From: Dreissena polymorpha
Lineage: Eukaryota; Mollusca; Bivalvia; Myida; Dreissenidae
Reading direction: 5' to 3'
NCBI RefSeq assembly: GCF_020536995.1
Contig: NC_068362.1
Span: 100,763,187-100,827,186, forward strand
DNA: 64,000 nucleotides
Shown here: one piece after another, positions 58,706 through 64,000 of the stretch
Position numbering within the stretch: position 1 is the first letter of the stretch
Layout of the letters: every line of letters starts with the position of its first letter
Position numbers and translations under genes: made by a program
Notes under the pieces: generated by a model
Database searches by the model: none
Seen by the model: only the letters and a program-made list of their open reading frames with translations
What the model was told of the DNA's origin: nothing

Positions 58706-61700
58706 ACTGTCTTCCATAGTTAACACAGTCTGGAACAATGCCAACATCTAACAGAAAGTCAGGTTTGACATTTTGGATGTCATCCCTCATTGGCCACATA
58801 AAGAGACCTTTTTGATGACAGGGAGTCATAAACTTGACTTTCAATATTTTCTGGTCAGTGTCGATTTTCACAACATATCCCAGATACCATTGATCTTGGT
58901 AAGCAACAATTACATAATTGCCTGTTTTCACTAGACTTAAGTCTGGTTGCTTAATGGCTGTCTCACAGAACATGTCTGTTTCTTCCTCTGAACACTCATC
59001 ATTGCTGTCACGAACTTTCCGTTTTTTGGCTTTCGGTTGGTTTTCCTCTTCCATAGATTTTACTATTCCACTGTGAACTCTTTTCTCCTGGTTAATCGAT
59101 GCTTTTTCCTCAATGTTCTCCCCCCTTTGCGCGCTGTCTTCCACAACGCCATTCTGTCTTCTGTTGACAAACTTTCATACCATTTTTTTATTCCATTTCT
59201 GTTCCTTTTCAGCAGCTGCACTGAAGAATGGTGATGCAAAGAGGCATTCCGCCTTCATCGCTGGCTACTGTCCAGGTCACCAAAATGGTGTTCACATCCC
59301 AAATTGGTTACATGCGCAAATTTGGTGGTCTGCAATGCTTTATCATCTGCAGCGCTGCTGAACTGTCCCCCTGGAAGAAAGTCAACTAACTGCTTCTCAA
59401 TTGTTTTTTTCATTCACATAGCCATTGTCTGAATCGCTTTCAAGAGAAGGGTGTTGTTTGTTTCAGTAGATTTCATTTGCTGATAAAATCTTTCTTCAAC
59501 ATTACAAGAAAACTCCTCCACATGCCAAGGCAAGTCATCAGTTACTGCAAGCAGTTCTGGTCTTTCACAAATGTTTTCAAGGTACTTGTGCAACTTCTGG
59601 ATGTGGGGATAAAGTTCCAAGTAGGCGATATCACCAGATGTAATAAGGTTCCAATAAGGACCCGTTATTTTCATATAAATCAAACCCAAAGCCATTAACA
59701 TGGTTACTATTTCCTTGGAGTTCAAGTCAGCTTCAACAGCCTGGAGTTTGCGGTTTGGCTTGCCCACCGTCTTCAGAACATGCAGGAAGTCGGATCTATG
59801 GACAAGTATCTCGGCGGCAGTTTCAAACAGTCCATTAAACCTGTTGTCTTTGTAGTTGCCAATGGTAGATTTGATATCTGAAATAATAAACATTTTATTT
59901 ATATAGCTGATGTGCACATAGAGTTTGCCATGATTTGTTTTAATATAAAAATTATTAACACCAATTTGCAATATTCTCTACAAAACATGTTCAAATGATA
60001 ATTAATTGAATAATTTTTGAAACCATTTTATTTTAATATTTCTATTTCACAAACCCTACACAAACAAAAATTCCACTTCACGAAAGTTATAATTACATCT
60101 TTAAGATAAGTTTAAAATTTGAAATAATTATTAGGTGTTAATAAAGGGTTCATTTAAATACCTTTTTCAGAACAGTATGCTTCCCATCTATCGCAGACCC
60201 GTATATTCACCGGTTGGCCCAAAGGTTTCCGCTGTAGTTCTGACCGCACGCTGGATGATGGTACCAGCTTTTGACCAATACTTGAGCCGGTAGATTGTCA
60301 CGACCAAGCGGTCCGCTATCTTGAACAATCTGCTTTTCCAGTGACTTCATGTCGGCACATATGTAATTATGGAAGCCCAGAAGAACATGTGCCATACAAT
60401 GAAAATTCTTAACTGATTGGATCTGCAGCTCATTGTCACAATGTTTTATGATGTCATCTCTCCACTGACTCAGGAGTTTATCTGCAAGCTTTTCGTTGGA
60501 GGCTCGATCACTCATTGTAAATGCCAGTTTAGAGAGAGAATTTACAATGAAATTGTCAGATGTGACACCCTCGCAATGTGCGACATGCAGGTCTGACATT
60601 TCAACTATGTGATCTTTAGTCACATCCTGTATGGACTGAGCCGTTTCTTTAGCAACTCTTGTAAAACCCAAGCTGGCTATCTCGCCAGTATCAAAGGTCA
60701 CTGAAGTGTCCAGAAGCTTTTGCTTTCTTCTGGACGTCCCATCTCGGCTTAATCCCCAGTTGATGCAATTTTCCAGCCTTTCTGCAATAATGTTTTTGCA
60801 ATGTAGTGCCCTTCATTGACAATTTTTTGTACAGTGGAACTTGATGGCAAATCATCCTTTGAAAATTCTTTGTTAAATAATACTTCACTGACTACAGAAA
60901 TAACTGGACTAATTTTTTCTGTCGCAACTTCCAAACCAGAAAGTTGAATCACACAAAGTCGCATGTTGTCACTGAATGACCCATCTTCCAGTTTCGTTGT
61001 GTTTGTTGATTCATCTGATAATTTGTCTTTCAATTCATCAATTTCAAAATAAAGATTGTTTATCAAAATGTCACTTTCTTGGATTTTGTTTGTTAACGTA
61101 ACAAGTTGTTGCCTCAAGTGTTCATTTTCATCAGTAAGTCCTGGAACTGGTCCATTTGTCCATTCCGCTTGAATTTGACGCAACCTTTTCAATTGTTGTC
61201 GCAACTTGCTGTTGGATTTTTGGGTCGACACTTTTTTAGCCACTTCAGGGCCAAGTCTGTCCGCCATACACTGGATGTCACACTGAAGTTTAGATATGTT
61301 TTTCCCAAGCTCTTCATTTTGTTCTCTCTGGACAGAAAATTTCTGTTTGACAAACTCAAGGTCTCTTGTTTTCTTTCGCACCAGTCTCTGGGCATCCCGG
61401 AGAAGTTGCAAATTTTTCTGGGCTGTTTCGTCACGCTTGTTTATGTTTTTTAAAGAATAGTGTCCAACACGTTTCTGTAATGAATCAAATTTTTCACTTT
61501 GCTTGTCTGCAAGTTTTGTCAGTTTTTTAAGTTTTCGAGCTTGTTGAGTACACATGTGTTTTGTAACATTCCATGTTTTTGTTGTGTGGGTGTCCGAGTC
61601 GGTTTGAGTTGCGACACTATGAGTATGAGGCGTTTCCATAACATTTGTGTCACTAAATGTCTCATTTGTTCCCGCATGAACCTGTCCTGGTGTGGAGCAT

Positions 61701-62112
61701 GTTTCTTTCTGTACCGCTGTCGATTTTCCATCATATTTATATTCTGTTTTCAGTGGGATTCTGGCATCAAACTTGCTTTTCATAAGTTCACTCACATTTT
61801 TTATCCCTGGCACTTTTTTCTTACTAGCTAGTTTTTTCTTTTTCTCCTGGACTGACTGCACTCTACTAAATATGGTTGACTGATTAATTGAAGCAAATTG
61901 TTCATCAAAATAAATCAAAATGTCACAAAATTCACTAAATGGCTGATTGTTCTTCTTTGTATGCTGCACAAGTTCTAGAACAATGCCATTTGTAATTTGA
62001 TCTATTTTCCCATATGATCTGTTGATCAATTGCTCAGTTGAAATCCCAGCAAGCTGGCAGTGGGGACCTGGGAATTCCATTTTGACCGTAAGGATGAAAT
62101 ATCATGGTTTCT
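58706..62112 (-). pseudogene. Decayed transposon-like gene of unnamed family
   Basis: A minus-strand series: 62080-60749 (443 codons, starting MEFPGPHCQLAGISTEQLIN, Lys/Glu-rich with coiled coil at about residues 180-370); 60707-60207 (TFDTGEIASLGFTRVAKETA, MSDLHVAHCEGV, CMAHVLLGFHNYI); 59885-59414 (KDNRFNGLFETAAEILVHRS, ALGLIYMKITGPYWNLI); and 59390-58706 (KQLVDFLPGGQFSSAADD, VTNLGCEHHFGDLD, then an SH3/Tudor-like tail GNYVIVAYQDQWYLGYVVKI, MWPMRDDIQNV). I recall this set of motifs from many-copy uncharacterised proteins of aquatic invertebrates but cannot name the element class. The frame is broken several times, so it is dead. A likely 5' UTR exon lies at about 62570-62461 (donor GTAAAT), with acceptor TTTTTATTCCAG before 62112. 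The C-terminus runs into the tandem element at 58705. Confidence 0.65.
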
Positions 62113-62550
62113 GGAATAAAAATAACAAGTCAAGTCAAATGATGACAATTTTTTTCTTTGGTTCGAAAATGCTCGGAATCTTTTTATATTCGTACCAACA
62201 CGTTTTTAATAATTTTAAACAATGTTCAGCACAAAACAATTACATATATTACATATAGTAACATTATTGATATAGGCAAGTAATTATTTACACTTTTTGC
62301 TAAGATTTCATTTCATTAAACATCGAAACGTCTACATAAAAACCAACCCGAAGCTGTCAAACTTCGCGTCGAGGGTACGATCGGTTTTATAATTAAATCA
62401 TCAAAAAACTATCGACAATTAAATTATAATAATTTGAAATAATGTTTAAAATGTATTTACCTTTTGAAATCAGTCGGGTTTAATTCGTTATAAATATAAT
62501 TTTGCCTCGCTATTGGGTTTTTTCCGTTTCGCTGATTATGAGTTCCAATA

Positions 62551-62577
62551 CAAAATGGCGGAACAATATGGCGGCTT
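62551..62577 (+). promoter_or_regulatory. Two adjacent ATGGCGG (YY1-like) words
   Basis: CAAAATGGCGGAAC and CAATATGGCGGCTT lie in tandem just upstream of the likely first exon of the minus-strand gene at 58706-62112. Both resemble the YY1 consensus AANATGGCGGC. Confidence 0.35.
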
Positions 62578-63074
62578 CGCCTTCGCGTCAACTTTGTGAT
62601 CAAGCTGGCGCATAGTGCTATTTCAATTTAAAATGCGGGTGCCTAATTCTTCGTTGCGAAAAATAATTTTTGTATCAAAAGAAAGATCTATCTTTCTACT
62701 TTTCCATCCTGTGTTCAAAATGTTAAGATCAAATGCATCAATAAATTCGTCTTTCATTGGACAATTAGATTTCACTGGTTTCATTAATATTCATGAGAGT
62801 TCATAAACGCGCATTTTGTAAATAAACACAAAGGGGTCACAGCGAGTCCGTCAAAAATAGCAATAAACGCAAGGCGGTCAATTTTGTTAAGTGTTTGAGA
62901 ATTATCTTATAATAAGGTCTTGGTTGTATAACTGAACACTAACGAATTTTACATCATTTTGTAGATAATTTATTTCTGCTTCTAACAGTTTTTATTTCAT
63001 TTAGATTGGTTTAGAGCTGTTAATTTAATCAATATTTTAGCAACATTGGTGTCAGAATTGATATTCACCCTGAT

Positions 63075-63352
63075 AACTGATAAGCATCTGGCTTATGGTG
63101 GGGTTGCTATGAAAGGTCAAGGTCATCCTTCAAGGTCAGAGGTCAAATATATGTGGCCCAAATCGCTTATTTTATGAATACTTTTGCAATATTGAAGATA
63201 GCAACTTGATATTTGGCATGCATGTGTATCTCATGGAGCTGCACATTTTTAGTGGTGAAAGGTCAAGGTCATCTTTCACAAGGTCAAGGTCATCCTACAA
63301 TGTCAAACATCATATAGGGGGACATTGTGTTTCACAAACACATCTTGTTGTA
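63075..63352 (+). repeat. GGGGGACATA-family repeat, partial
   Basis: TCAAGGTCATCCTTCAAGGT, GAAGATAGCAACTTGATATT, ATGTGTATCTCATGGAGC and a terminal GGGGGACATTGTGTTTCACA with ACATCTTGTTG match the family at 55680. Confidence 0.88.
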
Positions 63353-63623
63353 CACTAATCTGTAAATTCACAACAAAAACAAAACTTGAACACACAACAT
63401 GACAATGCTAATAATGTCTATGGTTATTAAGAGAATACTTATAATACAACAATCACACTTGGTTAAATAACACTATGTTGTTCTTCATAACAACTCTGTA
63501 ACAAATGGGATAGTACAGCTCACATTTTTCACAATACAACCAAGAACCACCATCCAACAAACTTACTTCAATGTAATCACTTCAAAAACTTGATCTGGCT
63601 GTCTTAAAAATAACAACCGATAC

Positions 63624-63975
63624 CTGAATCCTGAACTGTGAAGTCCTTTCTCATCTCAGACCCATCTTCTGCGGGCTCTGCTGGTCTAGAAAGTCCAAAT
63701 GATTTATTAGCTGACAAAATGTGTACAGGTAAAGATTCACATGCTAAATTCAATTACAGGTTCTTTTTTTAAATTCTTATTTTAATGACTATAGAAACAT
63801 AAAATATTTTTTATAATTCCTGAAATAGTGTATGTAATTTTGTAAAAAGTAATATTATGTGAAAACTCCAAATAATTGTGCATCCCTCTTTATTTTTACC
63901 TTACAACAATTGCAGAGTCTAATGGAACAATCTTCTCATTGCTGGATACTTGGGCAGTCGTCCTCTTCGTCGCTC
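63624..63975 (-). CDS. Two internal exons of an unidentified minus-strand gene
   Basis: Exon 63975-63900 (acceptor TTTTTAATAAG, donor GTAAAAA) and exon 63685-63624 (acceptor CTTTCTAG, donor GTATCG) join in phase. The reading is ATKRTTAQVSSNEKIVPLDS, AIVVR, then PAEPAEDGSEMRKDFTVQDS. Upstream exons would lie beyond the right edge. Downstream exons are not seen; the repeat at 63075 intervenes. I recognise no domain. It could be a host gene or the 5' part of another transposon gene. Support is from splice sites and phase only. Confidence 0.35.
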
Positions 63976-64000
63976 CTTATTAAAAAGAGTATTACCAATT

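Noticed and set aside
1-64000. LTR retrotransposons, retroviral remnants or Polinton-like genes
   Set aside because: I looked for gag, protease, integrase, envelope, capsid-like motifs and long direct repeats with TG...CA ends and recognised none.

Overview
The window is animal nuclear DNA: AT-rich, with short exons, long introns, little coding sequence and a dense layer of repeats. Several repeat types (TATGCCCCC...CCCTTGTTT elements, AACCCATTTATGCCTAG MITEs, AAAGGGGCCTTTTCAC elements, GGTCAAGGTCA-type tandem blocks) are ones I associate with bivalve molluscs, most of all dreissenid mussels. That assignment is from memory, not from a search. A 100-base run of N at 10992-11091 marks an assembly gap.

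Layout. 1-7 kb: tandem repeats, MITEs and a decayed three-exon gene on the minus strand (6092-4279). 7-11 kb: a TIR element and a full-length TATGCCCCC repeat with an expanded trinucleotide block. 11-12 kb: the 3' end of a Penelope-like element. 12-23 kb: mostly empty AT-rich DNA holding one convincing small host gene (16259-17951), which encodes a secreted or GPI-anchored mini-mucin. 23-30 kb: degenerate tandem repeats, an intron-containing tRNA-Phe-like gene, and two Penelope-like fragments joined head to head. 30-39 kb: nested DNA elements, including a 0.98-kb near-perfect palindrome inside a TIR element that splits a tRNA-derived SINE, and a TIR element with 6-bp target duplications that carries a tiny two-exon gene.

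39.1-47.9 kb is one apparently complete PIF/Harbinger transposon. It has matching ends, a 3-bp CAG duplication, an intact four-exon DDE transposase on the plus strand and a convergent seven-exon Myb/SANT-like partner on the minus strand. It sits exactly at the terminal CAG of a hAT-type MITE (47.9-48.7 kb). 48.9-54.4 kb is a decayed multi-exon hAT-like transposase on the minus strand. It is interrupted by a Tigger element placed at a splice donor, and by a second copy of the 6-bp-TSD element, itself interrupted by a TATGCCCCC element. 55.7-58.7 kb is three adjacent tandem-repeat elements whose unit lengths all lie near 145-151 bp. 58.6-62.6 kb is a decayed transposon-like gene of unnamed family on the minus strand, and two phase-compatible exons of another minus-strand gene lie at the right edge.

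Overall this is a transposon-rich accessory stretch. No operon, CRISPR or prokaryotic feature is present, and I recognised no LTR, retroviral or Polinton sequence. The strongest items are the complete Harbinger element, the 6-bp-TSD element family with its 46-residue acidic gene, the mini-mucin gene, and the stratigraphy of insertions, several of which are supported by empty-site comparisons inside this window.
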